The notes beneath the pieces were generated by a model. The model had not been told where the DNA came from. It did not search any database and saw only the letters and a list, made by a program, of their open reading frames with translations. A stretch of DNA of 15,192 nt from JAJYTL01 sp046705265 (GTDB taxonomy: Bacteria > Pseudomonadota > Alphaproteobacteria > Ferrovibrionales > Ferrovibrionaceae), in NCBI GenBank assembly GCA_046705265.1, contig JBJKQL010000020.1, positions 1 to 15,192 on the forward strand, in the 5' to 3' direction. This document shows, in pieces, positions 6,498-13,620 of the stretch. Each line of letters opens with the position of its first letter. Position 1 is the stretch's first letter. The position numbers were made by a program, and so were the translations under genes.

Positions 6498-7152
6498 CGA
6501 CAACCTCGCGAAAGCGATCGATCACGTCCCCGATCTCCTGCGGCCTCGTCTTCAACGCCGCGCGATTGACGATGAGGCGGGAGGAAATCTCGGCGATGGT
6601 CTCAACCGGAACCAAGCCGTTCGCCCTGAGTGTCTCGCCGGTCGCCACCAGATCGACGATGCGCCGGCAAAGCCCAAGACCGGGGGCAAGCTCGAGCGCG
6701 CCGTTCAGCTTGATGCATTCCGCCTGCACGCCGCGGGCCGCGAAATGGCCGTGGGTGATCTGCGGATATTTGGTGGCGACGCGCACATGGCTCCAGCGCG
6801 CCGGATTATCGGCAGCGCCGAGACTCGCAGGCTCGGCCACCACCAATCGGCAATGACCGATGCCGAGATCGAGCGGCGCATAAATCTCGGAATAACCGAA
6901 TTCCATCAGAACGTCGTTGCCGGCGATGCCGATTTGCGCCGCACCGAAGGCGACAAAGGTCGCGACATCGAAGGAACGGACGCGGATCAGCATGATGCCG
7001 GGGTGGTTGGTGGCAAAGCGCAAAAGCCGCGATTCGGGATCGTGGAACGCGGCCTCCGGTTCGATCCCCGCCTTGGTCATCAGCGGCAAGGCCTCGGCCA
7101 AGATACGTCCCTTGGGCAGCGCGATGACGAGCGGGTCTTCGTTATTCGCCAT
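6487..7152 (-). CDS. hisG: ATP phosphoribosyltransferase, short form
   Basis: HisG joins ATP and PRPP in the first, feedback-controlled step of histidine synthesis. The 221-residue product is the short form, without the C-terminal regulatory domain of the roughly 300-residue version. Visible motifs are LPKGRI (12-17), GIAGNDVL (75-82) and the PRPP-binding DLVATGETLRANGL (167-180). Short HisG enzymes work in a complex with HisZ, a paralogue of histidyl-tRNA synthetase. No hisZ is in this window, so it must lie elsewhere if the enzyme is regulated normally. ATG at 7152 has AAGG six bases upstream and lies 3 bases after the DUF2948 stop. Confidence 0.97.
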   Translation of the reverse strand: MANNEDPLVIALPKGRILAEALPLMTKAGIEPEAAFHDPESRLLRFATNHPGIMLIRVRSFDVATFVAFGAAQIGIAGNDVLMEFGYSEIYAPLDLGIGHCRLVVAEPASLGAADNPARWSHVRVATKYPQITHGHFAARGVQAECIKLNGALELAPGLGLCRRIVDLVATGETLRANGLVPVETIAEISSRLIVNRAALKTRPQEIGDVIDRFREVVDGA

Positions 7153-7155
7153 GAC

Positions 7156-7647
7156 TTACCTTCGGTTGCGGCGCGGCTGACCGTTCTCGTCCACCGGATG
7201 GGAGGGTTTGCTCGCCGTCTTCCAGGCCGGTCCGATATCCGCGAGATAGCCGTCGATGGCTTCGACATGCAGGCGGATTTCCGTGCCACCGGCGAAGGGA
7301 AGGAACAAGATCGCCTCACCATCGGCGACGGTCTCGCAGACGATGGTGAGAAGCTCGAGGGGCGTCTCGGGCGCGAGCGCGCGAAAGTGTCGCGTCTCGA
7401 CCTTGAGCACCCCATCGAAATGGAGACCGGAGCGTCTGCGGGCGCCGGGGCCGCTGCGGGCGCCGGCCTCACACTCCCAACAATATCGGTTCAGCACCAG
7501 AGCGAAACGGCGCTCGCGCGGCACATAGCCGATGTCGCGTTTCCGCACTACCGCGTCCTGAACGCAAGCCGCGATCACCGCGATATCCTCGGCGTCCTCG
7601 GCGCGGATCTTCAAAGCCGTCGGCTCTGCTTTCGTTTTGGCCGCCAT
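7156..7647 (-). CDS. DUF2948 family protein of unknown function
   Basis: The 163-residue product matches the alphaproteobacterial DUF2948 family. It begins with the LKIRAEDAEDIAVIAACVQDAVV segment, followed by YVPRERRFALVLNRYCWE, and later has LPFAGGTEIRLHVEAIDGYLADIG. The C-terminal tail is basic and low in complexity. No signal peptide or membrane segment is visible, so it should be cytoplasmic. Its place between murA and hisG is conserved in relatives, but no function is known to me. It starts with ATG at 7647, 3 bases after the murA stop, and ends 3 bases before hisG, so it is almost certainly cotranscribed with both. Confidence 0.88.
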   Translation of the reverse strand: MAAKTKAEPTALKIRAEDAEDIAVIAACVQDAVVRKRDIGYVPRERRFALVLNRYCWECEAGARSGPGARRRSGLHFDGVLKVETRHFRALAPETPLELLTIVCETVADGEAILFLPFAGGTEIRLHVEAIDGYLADIGPAWKTASKPSHPVDENGQPRRNRR

Positions 7648-7650
7648 GAC

Positions 7651-8922
7651 CTAGTCCTTCGCCCGCTCGACCACCGCGCCGCAAGCCGCGAGTTTTTCCT
7701 CGAGCCGCTCATAGCCGCGATCGAGATGATAGACCCGGCTTACCACGGTCTCTCCCTCGGCGGCGAGACCGGCGAGAACCAGCGACACCGAAGCACGGAG
7801 ATCGGTCGCCATCACCGGCGCGCCCTTAAGGCGCGGCACGCCGCGGACCAGAGCCGAGGCACCGTGCACAGTGATATTTGCGCCCATGCGCGTCAGCTCG
7901 GGCACATGCATGAAACGGTTTTCGAAAATCGTCTCGGTAATCATCGCAGCGCCGGCAGCGGTGGTCATCAGGCTCATGATCTGCGCCTGCATGTCGGTGG
8001 GAAAGCCCGGGAAGGGTTGAGTCATGATGTCGACGCCCTGGAGACCGCCGTTGCGCAGCACCTTCAGCCCCCGGTCCGTGACCTCGACCGGCACACCGGC
8101 CGCGTTCAGCACGTCGATCAGCGATTCGACATAATCGCCGCACGCGCCGATCAGCTCGAGCTCGCCGCCGGTGATCGCCGCAGCGATCGCGTAGGTGCCG
8201 GTTTCGATGCGATCCGGCATTACCCGATAGCTTGCGCCCGTAAGCCGCCGCTTGCCGGTCACCACCAGCCGGTCCGAGCCGACGCCATCGATCTCGGCGC
8301 CCATGGCGATCAGGCATTGCGCGAGATCGGTGATCTCGGGCTCGCGCGCGGCGTTTTCCAGCACCGTCTCGCCCTCGGCAAGGCTCGCCGCCATCAGAAG
8401 GTTCTCGGTGGCGCCGACCGATACAGTCGGAAAATGGATCTCGGCACCCTTGAGCCCCCGCGGCGCCCGTGCGCGGATATAGCCGCCCTCGATCGCGATT
8501 TCGGCGCCAAGCCGGCGCAAGGCATCGATATGAAGATTTACCGGCCGCGGGCCGATCGCGCAGCCGCCCGGCAAGGACACATCAGCTTGGCCGAAACGGG
8601 CGAGCAATGGCCCGAGCACGAGCACGCTCGCCCGCATTTTCCGCACCAGATCGTAAGGCGCCTGAAAGCTCGAGATGTTGCTCGCGGTGAGCATCACCGT
8701 CTGGCCATCGCTTGGCGCGTCTCGCATCTCGATGCCAACGCCGTGCTGGCCGAGCAGGTCCGAGAGCGTCTGGATATCGGCGAGACGCGGCACGTTGTCG
8801 AGACGAAGCGTTTCCGCGGTCAAGAGACTGGCCGCGAGTAGCGGCAGGGCCGCGTTCTTCGCGCCACCGATCGTGACCGTCCCGGCAAGTGGCCGGCCGC
8901 CTTGAATGCGAATCTTGTCCAT
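7651..8922 (-). CDS. murA: UDP-N-acetylglucosamine 1-carboxyvinyltransferase
   Basis: MurA transfers enolpyruvate from PEP to UDP-GlcNAc, the first committed step of peptidoglycan synthesis in the cytoplasm. The 423-residue product has the usual length. The catalytic loop is PGGCAIGPRPVNLH, with Cys121 where fosfomycin reacts, so the enzyme is of the Cys type and expected to be fosfomycin-sensitive at the target level. Other conserved sites are GGAKNAALP with Lys22, RKMRASVLV, and PFPGFPTDMQAQ with Asp310. ATG at 8922 is the only sensible start, though its ribosome-binding site is weak. A promoter-like sequence lies at 8962-8990. The gene heads the minus-strand operon that runs to the phosphatase gene. 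Confidence 0.98.
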   Translation of the reverse strand: MDKIRIQGGRPLAGTVTIGGAKNAALPLLAASLLTAETLRLDNVPRLADIQTLSDLLGQHGVGIEMRDAPSDGQTVMLTASNISSFQAPYDLVRKMRASVLVLGPLLARFGQADVSLPGGCAIGPRPVNLHIDALRRLGAEIAIEGGYIRARAPRGLKGAEIHFPTVSVGATENLLMAASLAEGETVLENAAREPEITDLAQCLIAMGAEIDGVGSDRLVVTGKRRLTGASYRVMPDRIETGTYAIAAAITGGELELIGACGDYVESLIDVLNAAGVPVEVTDRGLKVLRNGGLQGVDIMTQPFPGFPTDMQAQIMSLMTTAAGAAMITETIFENRFMHVPELTRMGANITVHGASALVRGVPRLKGAPVMATDLRASVSLVLAGLAAEGETVVSRVYHLDRGYERLEEKLAACGAVVERAKD

Positions 8923-8961
8923 GTGCGTCGAGATGACCCGCTGATTCCCGCCTGGTCGCGG

Positions 8962-8990
8962 TTTTAACCCGGCCGGGCCTTGGCTGGCAA
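8962..8990 (-). promoter_or_regulatory. Possible promoter of the murA operon
   Basis: The minus strand has TTGCCA (8990-8985), 17 bases, then TTAAAA (8967-8962). Transcription would start near 8955, about 33 bases before the murA ATG. The -35 is one base from consensus and the -10 is mediocre. The rest of the gap to the small basic gene (8923-9018) shows only a GC-rich palindrome at about 8968-8977. Confidence 0.4.
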
Positions 8991-9018
8991 ACTTCCTTTG
9001 GCGAACGCCCGTTTCGGT

Positions 9019-9225
9019 TCAGCCGTCCTTGTCCTCGCGCGTTTGGTCGGCCCTGCCTGAGGATGCCCGCTCATCGCCAGTACGGCCGCGGGCCTGCACC
9101 TTGCGGCGTCTGAGATTAGCGCGCAAGGCTTCGGCTAGGCGCTCGGCCCGGAGCTTGATATCGGGCTTCTCGCCGCGTTTCGCCCCGCGATCGGGGTTGG
9201 CCCTGCTCTTGCCGCCAGAAACCAT
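9019..9225 (-). CDS. Small basic alphaproteobacterial protein of unknown function
   Basis: This 68-residue, Arg- and Lys-rich protein has a central amphipathic segment (about 24-46) with the core RAERLAEALRANLRRRKVQA, and a polar tail rich in Arg, Asp and Glu. I recognise similar short proteins with an ERLA-ALRANLRRRK core near murA in alphaproteobacteria, but no function is known to me. ATG at 9225 is supported by a good ribosome-binding site (AGAGGA, six bases upstream) and by a promoter-like sequence at 9254-9282. The frame stays open upstream through tRNA-Thr, but that extension is a translation of the tRNA and is not real. The stop is TGA at 9019-9021. Confidence 0.75.
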   Translation of the reverse strand: MVSGGKSRANPDRGAKRGEKPDIKLRAERLAEALRANLRRRKVQARGRTGDERASSGRADQTREDKDG

Positions 9226-9253
9226 CGTGATTCCTCTTTTGACACTGCATCCC

Positions 9254-9282
9254 AAAATGCGATGAAGGCGGCGCTGGCTCAA
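9254..9282 (-). promoter_or_regulatory. Possible promoter of the small basic gene
   Basis: The minus strand reads TTGAGC (9282-9277), 17 bases, then CATTTT (9259-9254). A start near 9247 would give a leader of about 22 bases containing the AGAGGA ribosome-binding site. The -10 is weak, so this is tentative. Confidence 0.33.
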
Positions 9283-9356
9283 GAGGCCACCGCGGAGTCC
9301 GCCCGCACTTGCAGAGACCCAGCCGATATGGCAGGGTGCCGCCCGCTTCGCAACCC

Positions 9357-9431
9357 GCTGCCGTAGCTCAGGGGTAGAGCACTCCCTTGGTAAGGGAGAG
9401 GCCGTAGGTTCAATTCCTACCGGCAGCACCA
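9357..9431 (+). tRNA. tRNA-Thr (anticodon GGT)
   Basis: A complete 75-base tRNA on the plus strand. The acceptor stem GCTGCCG pairs with CGGCAGC, the D-arm is GCTCAGGGGTAGAGC, and the anticodon stem CTCCC/GGGAG encloses TTGGTAA, giving GGT for threonine. The T-arm is GTAGGTTCAATTCCTAC, and the CCA is encoded. It is transcribed opposite to its neighbours, and it converges on the CHAP gene. I could not find a convincing promoter. Confidence 0.97.
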
Positions 9432-9513
9432 CGCGAAACGGCCAAACCTAAAGGTCTCGCGGCAGCAGACGCAGCGGCTCGAATTTTCAGCGATGAGCCG
9501 GCCACAGCGGCGG

Positions 9514-10020
9514 TCAGCCGCGGAACACAGGGCGGCGGTGGCGCAAGCCAGCTCGCATAGAGCGATGCGGCGGCCGCCTCGGATAGATGAAGCCGTAAGT
9601 GGCATAGGCCGCCTTGCCCATGCTATGGGCTGGCCGATACCAGACGCGAACCTCATGCCAGTCGTTCCGCGGCGAGACGTCACGCACCAAAACATTGTGC
9701 TCGATCCCGCCGCGCGTGTGCCAATTGGCCTGATCGACGCGAATGAGGCGCCGATTGATGACCTCGCTCACCACCGCGACATGGCCGAAACGCAAGCGCG
9801 TTGTCTTGCGAAAAACCAGGATGGCGCCGACCTTGGGCCGCAGCCCGCGGGCATAAAGACCGCTTGCCCGATGCCACCAAGTCCAGGCATTGCCATGCAG
9901 GGAAACGCCCGTGATGTCACGAGCATAGGGGACGCACGGTATCGCCGCGGCGGACCCCGCGGTAAGAAAAAAAGCGATTAGGATTCCGCCTACGAAACGG
10001 CCGAGCTTTCCCCCGAGCAT
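9514..10020 (-). CDS. Secreted CHAP-domain protein (putative peptidoglycan amidase/peptidase)
   Basis: The 168-residue product starts with a signal peptide: basic residues, a hydrophobic core FVGGILIAFFLTAG and an AGSAAA cleavage region near residue 26. The CHAP domain follows. It has the nucleophile Cys29 in IPCVPYAR, then TGVSLHGNAWTWW, a VGAILVF strand, His80 in FGHVAVVSE, and DQANW with Asn99 as the probable third active-site residue. CHAP enzymes cleave peptidoglycan cross-links or stems, so a periplasmic cell-wall role is likely, but the bond cut cannot be told. The C-terminal tail (about 148-168) is basic and rich in Arg and Pro. The ATG at 10020 is preceded by GGGGGG. Two TTAACC elements lie in the leader. 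Confidence 0.88.
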   Translation of the reverse strand: MLGGKLGRFVGGILIAFFLTAGSAAAIPCVPYARDITGVSLHGNAWTWWHRASGLYARGLRPKVGAILVFRKTTRLRFGHVAVVSEVINRRLIRVDQANWHTRGGIEHNVLVRDVSPRNDWHEVRVWYRPAHSMGKAAYATYGFIYPRRPPHRSMRAGLRHRRPVFRG

Positions 10021-10058
10021 GGCCCCCCGTTTATGCGCCCCAAAGTCTGAACGCGATG

Positions 10059-10100
10059 TTAACCCGTGAGGGCCCGGCTTCGCGAGAAAAAATTAACCAT
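10059..10100 (-). promoter_or_regulatory. Two TTAACC elements upstream of the CHAP gene (possible CtrA half-sites)
   Basis: TTAACC occurs at 10059-10064 and TTAACCAT at 10093-10100, 34 bases apart, within 39-80 bases of the CHAP start codon. TTAACCAT resembles a half-site of the alphaproteobacterial cell-cycle regulator CtrA. The full TTAA-N7-TTAA pattern is absent, so this is only suggestive. Confidence 0.25.
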
Positions 10101-10135
10101 GGCCATAAATTCGCTGACAGGGCAGCTCTCGCCGT

Positions 10136-12484
10136 TCACGCCTTCGCCGTTTTCGCCGCCTGGATGGCGCGCCAAACCTTTTCCGGGGTCGTCGGCATGT
10201 CGATATGGCGGATCCCGAGCGGAGACAGCGCATGAACGACGGCGTTGACGACCGCAGGCAGCGCACCGACGGTGCCGGATTCGCCGGCGCCCTTGATGCC
10301 GAGCGGATTCGTCTTTGCCGGCACATCGTTGGAGCCGATGCGAAAGCTCGGCAGATCGTCGGCGCGCGGCATGCCGTAATCCATGAAGGAGCCGGTGAGA
10401 AGCTGGCCGCTTTCAGGATCATAGATTACGGCTTCAAGAAGAGCCTGACCCGCACCTTGGGCGACGCCGCCGTGGACTTGGCCTTCGAGCAGCAAGGGAT
10501 TGACGATGCGGCCGACATCGTCGACCACCGAATAGGCGACCAGCTTGACGGAGCCGGTCTCCGGATCGACCTCGACCTCAGCAACATGGCTGCCATTCGG
10601 GAAGGTGGCGCCGGGCGGCACGATCACCGACCGCTCGGCGAGGCCAAGCTCCATCCCCGGCGGCAGCGCTGCCGGCGAATAGGCCGCCTTGGCGACTTCG
10701 GCTAGCGAAACACGCCGGTCGGTGCCGACGACGCTGAACGCAGCGTCCTTGAAATCGATATCGGTCTCAGCCGCCTCCAAAAGGTGGGCGGCTATGGCCT
10801 TGCCCCGGGTGATGACCTTTTCCGCGGCATGCACCAGCGCGGCGCCACCGACGCTGACCGAACGCGAGCCGAAGGTGCCGCGACCGTGGATGACCTTGTC
10901 GGTATCGCCGAAGAGCACACGGATCGCTTCCGGATCGATCCCCAAGGCATGATGGGCTATCTGCCGGAACGCGGTTTCATGGCCTTGGCCCTGTGAATGG
11001 GTGCCGACCAGGACGGTGGCGCTGCCGCTCGGATCGAAGCGGATCTCGGCTGATTCCTCGTTCGGCAGATTGAACGGCCCGCCCGCGATCTCGATTGGAT
11101 TGACGAGAGCGATCCCGGCGAGCGTTCCGCGCGCCGCTGCCGCTTGGCGGCGGGCTTCGAACCCGGCCCAGTCGGCAAGCGCGAGCACCTTGTCCATGGT
11201 CTGCTCAAAAGCACCGCTGTCATACGTGAAGATGAAGCCCGTCTTGTACGGCATGGCCGAGGCCGGGATCAGGTTGCGGCGGCGAAGCTCGACCCGGTCG
11301 ATGCCGAGCTCGGCCGCCGCGACGTCGATCACCCGCTCGAGCGCGTAGGATGCCTCGGGCCTTCCGGCGCCGCGATAGGGCGACGTCGGCGCGTTATTCG
11401 TGAAGACGCCGGCCGCTTCGGCATAGATCGCGGGCGTGGTGTAGACGCCGGAAAGCCCGCCTAGGTTGCCGGCCGGTGGATGCGGCCCGGAAGAGGCGAG
11501 ATAGGCGCCAAGCGCGGTGGTACTTTTCAGCCGCAGGCCGAGAAACCTGCCGTCCTGATCGAGAGCAAGCTCGGCGGTCGCGACATTGTCGCGGGCATGA
11601 TGATCGGCGACGAAGGCTTCGCTCCGCTCACAAATCCATTTCACCGGCCGACCGATCTTCCGCGATGCCCAAAGCACGAGGCCGAGTTCAGGAAACAAGC
11701 CGCCTTTCATGCCGAAGGCGCCGCCGACATCGTCGGAGACGACGCGCAGCCGGTTGTCTGGGATTTTCAGCACGCCTGCCGCAAGCTCAGAGCGGATGAG
11801 GTGCGGCGCCTGCACGCCGGCATAAAGCGTGTAGTGATCGGCGCTCGGATCGTAAACGCCGATGGCATCCCGAACCTCCATCGGCATGGCGGCGACGCGG
11901 GAGATGGTGAAATCAACCTTGGCCACGTGCGCGGCATGAACGAAGGCCTGGTTCACCGCCGCCTCATCGCCCGCCTTAAAGACAAAAGCGATATTGTCCG
12001 GCACCTCCGGCCAGACGACGGGCGCACCGGGTTTCCCCGCCTCGCCGGTCGCGACCACGGCCGGCAGCTCTTCGTAATCGACCGTGATCTGCTCGGCGGC
12101 GTCCTTGGCCTCAGCGATGCTTTCGGCCACCACCACCGCAACGCCGTCGCCGACGAAACGCACCGCGCCGAGTGCAAGAAGGCGGTAAGGCGGCACGAAC
12201 ATCGGCGTTCCGTCGGGACGGGTGCGGCCCTTGACCCGGCACGGAAGCGTGCCGATGCCATCCGCCGCGATATCCTCGCCAGTGAAAACGCCGACAACGC
12301 CCGGCATGGCACGGGCCGCGGCGGTATCAATCTTGACGATCCGAGCCGCCGCATGGGGCGAGCGCAAAACGAACATTTGCGCCGTATCCGGCACCCGGAT
12401 GTCGTCGGTATAGCGCCCGCGGCCGGTCAACAGGCGCAAATCCTCGGATCGCGGAACCGGCCGTCCCAAGCCATATTCACGCAT
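10136..12484 (-). CDS. Molybdenum hydroxylase large subunit (xanthine dehydrogenase / CoxL-type, form II)
   Basis: The 782-residue product is a molybdopterin-binding catalytic subunit of the xanthine oxidase superfamily. It has GGAFGMKG (254-261), SPYRGAGRPEA (368-378), SQGQGHETAFRQI (497-509) and the active-site GAGESG with catalytic Glu735. The loop at 370-375 is the YRGAGR type of form II CoxL-like proteins, not the AYxCSFR of true CO dehydrogenase, so CO is probably not the main substrate. The actual substrate is unknown. ATG at 12484 is chosen because GGAGA lies six bases upstream, and an upstream in-frame start adds 12 residues without this support. Such enzymes normally need FAD and [2Fe-2S] partner subunits. 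No genes for these lie next to it in this window. Confidence 0.92.
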   Translation of the reverse strand: MREYGLGRPVPRSEDLRLLTGRGRYTDDIRVPDTAQMFVLRSPHAAARIVKIDTAAARAMPGVVGVFTGEDIAADGIGTLPCRVKGRTRPDGTPMFVPPYRLLALGAVRFVGDGVAVVVAESIAEAKDAAEQITVDYEELPAVVATGEAGKPGAPVVWPEVPDNIAFVFKAGDEAAVNQAFVHAAHVAKVDFTISRVAAMPMEVRDAIGVYDPSADHYTLYAGVQAPHLIRSELAAGVLKIPDNRLRVVSDDVGGAFGMKGGLFPELGLVLWASRKIGRPVKWICERSEAFVADHHARDNVATAELALDQDGRFLGLRLKSTTALGAYLASSGPHPPAGNLGGLSGVYTTPAIYAEAAGVFTNNAPTSPYRGAGRPEASYALERVIDVAAAELGIDRVELRRRNLIPASAMPYKTGFIFTYDSGAFEQTMDKVLALADWAGFEARRQAAAARGTLAGIALVNPIEIAGGPFNLPNEESAEIRFDPSGSATVLVGTHSQGQGHETAFRQIAHHALGIDPEAIRVLFGDTDKVIHGRGTFGSRSVSVGGAALVHAAEKVITRGKAIAAHLLEAAETDIDFKDAAFSVVGTDRRVSLAEVAKAAYSPAALPPGMELGLAERSVIVPPGATFPNGSHVAEVEVDPETGSVKLVAYSVVDDVGRIVNPLLLEGQVHGGVAQGAGQALLEAVIYDPESGQLLTGSFMDYGMPRADDLPSFRIGSNDVPAKTNPLGIKGAGESGTVGALPAVVNAVVHALSPLGIRHIDMPTTPEKVWRAIQAAKTAKA

Positions 12485-12506
12485 GTCGTGTCTCCATAAC
12501 ACAGGA

Positions 12507-12532
12507 CCGGCCGGACACAAGGTTCCGGCCGG
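12507..12532. repeat. GC-rich inverted repeat between the glutathione transferase and molybdenum hydroxylase genes
   Basis: CCGGCCGGA and TCCGGCCGG form a perfect 9-base-pair stem with an 8-base loop. It sits 26-51 bases after the glutathione transferase stop and 23 bases before the start of the downstream gene. It has no T-run after it on the minus strand, so it could be an mRNA-stabilising or attenuating hairpin or a rho-assisted terminator. Confidence 0.5.
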
Positions 12533-12558
12533 CCATGATCAAAAAGAAGACCGAGCGG

Positions 12559-13263
12559 TCAGTTGCGAACCGTCGCCGCGGTCTGGCTGAACAGAACCTT
12601 GCGGCGCTCTTCCTCGCTCACCGGCGACGCCGCGGCCGTAATTTCCTTTGCCCTTTCATAGGCGCGGATGGTGGCGGGGCGGTTGCGTATGGCGGTGAAC
12701 CAGCGCTTCATCTCGGGAAAGTCGTCGAGATTCTGTTGTTGGCGCTCGTGCGACACGACCCACGGATAGCAGGCCATATCGGCGATGGAATAGTCATCGG
12801 CGATGAACTCACGGCCTTTCAGCCGTTTGTCGAGAACTGCGTAGAGCCGCGCCGTCTCGTTGACGTAGCGGTTGATGGCATAGGGGACCTTTTCCGGCGC
12901 GTATTGGGTGAAGTGGTGATTCTGGCCGGCCATGGGACCGAGGCCCGCCATCTGCCAGAACAGCCATTCCAGCGTCTGCACCCGCTTGCGCAGATCCGTC
13001 GCGACGAACTTGCCCGTCTTCTCGCCGAGATAGAGCAGGATGGCGCCGGATTCAAAGACCGAGATCGGCTCACCGCCGTCCGCCGGCGCATGGTCGATCA
13101 TGGCGGGGATGCGGTTGTTCGGTGCGATCTTCAGAAATTCGGGTTTGAACTGCTCGCCCTTGCCGATGTTGATCGGAAAGATTTTGTACGGCAATCCGGC
13201 TTCTTCGAGAAACATCGTGATCTTGTGGCCGTTCGGTGTAGTCCAGTAATAAAGATCGATCAT
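12559..13263 (-). CDS. yfcG: Glutathione S-transferase family protein, YfcG/YghU type
   Basis: The 234-residue product closely resembles E. coli YfcG, a Nu-class glutathione transferase with disulfide-bond reductase activity. It opens MIDLYY and then TTPNGHKITMFLEEAGL, with Thr9 and Asn11 at the positions that contact glutathione thiols in YfcG. It keeps the SVFESGAILLYL segment (glutathione binding, around 68-79), WLFWQMAGLGPMAGQNHHF and DYSIADMACYPWV. There is no catalytic Cys at the N-terminus, as expected for this class. The ATG at 13263 has a strong GGGGAG ribosome-binding site six bases upstream. The molybdenum hydroxylase gene follows after 74 bases on the same strand, so cotranscription is possible but a hairpin lies between them. 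A role in thiol redox balance is likely, but the physiological substrate is unknown. Confidence 0.92.
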   Translation of the reverse strand: MIDLYYWTTPNGHKITMFLEEAGLPYKIFPINIGKGEQFKPEFLKIAPNNRIPAMIDHAPADGGEPISVFESGAILLYLGEKTGKFVATDLRKRVQTLEWLFWQMAGLGPMAGQNHHFTQYAPEKVPYAINRYVNETARLYAVLDKRLKGREFIADDYSIADMACYPWVVSHERQQQNLDDFPEMKRWFTAIRNRPATIRAYERAKEITAAASPVSEEERRKVLFSQTAATVRN

Positions 13264-13620
13264 GCGTCACTCCCCTTGGAGGATGGCCCCGAACCGGACC
13301 AGGCGATCCGATTCCCTCTCGCTTGGCTCGATATGACAGCGCTTATCCCACCGCGCGGGACATCGACGAGGCGGATCACGGGACGGCACAGAGGCAATCC
13401 ATCAGGCAAAAGAACCTCGCAATGCGCAAGCCCTTCAGCCCTCGCGCGAGCCGCGCGCAATTCCGTGTCGGGATTCCTTTTATCCCATCCGGACCCGAGA
13501 AACAAATGGCGAGCCCGAGCGATCTTGCATAGGCTCGCCCGCAAGTCGCTGTGGTGTAAACTGTCGCATGCTGGCGCCGCTATCCGCCAAGCAAGGACAG
13601 CGGCCCATCCGGGGTAGGTC
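13264..13620. other. Intergenic region of about 360 bases without a supported gene
   Basis: This stretch lies between the divergent glutathione transferase and 94-residue protein genes, so it should hold both promoters. I see no tRNA, no strong promoter and no ordered repeat. A minus-strand frame runs through it (13260-13655), but its sequence resembles no family I know, and it overlaps the 5' end of the 94-residue gene. Confidence 0.5.

Noticed and set aside
6370..8841. Very long open frame (823 codons) on the plus strand opposite hisD, hisG, DUF2948 and murA
   Set aside because: It is the mirror of four well-recognised genes, is rich in Arg, His and Asp typical of antisense frames in GC-rich DNA, and shows no family motif.
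9226..9432. N-terminal extension of the small basic protein upstream to 9432
   Set aside because: The extension translates the antisense of tRNA-Thr (VGIEPTASPLPRECSTPEL), a common false prediction; the internal ATG has a good ribosome-binding site.
10136..12484. True aerobic CO dehydrogenase large subunit
   Set aside because: The active-site loop is YRGAGR, not the AYxCSFR of form I CoxL, and the coxM and coxS genes are absent.
11480..12499. 339-codon plus-strand frame opposite the molybdenum hydroxylase gene
   Set aside because: It is a shadow in a GC-rich gene, with no recognisable domain or ribosome-binding site.
12535..13617. 360-codon plus-strand frame opposite the glutathione transferase and into the intergenic region
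   Set aside because: The minus strand encodes an evident YfcG-type protein, and the plus frame has an antisense-like composition.
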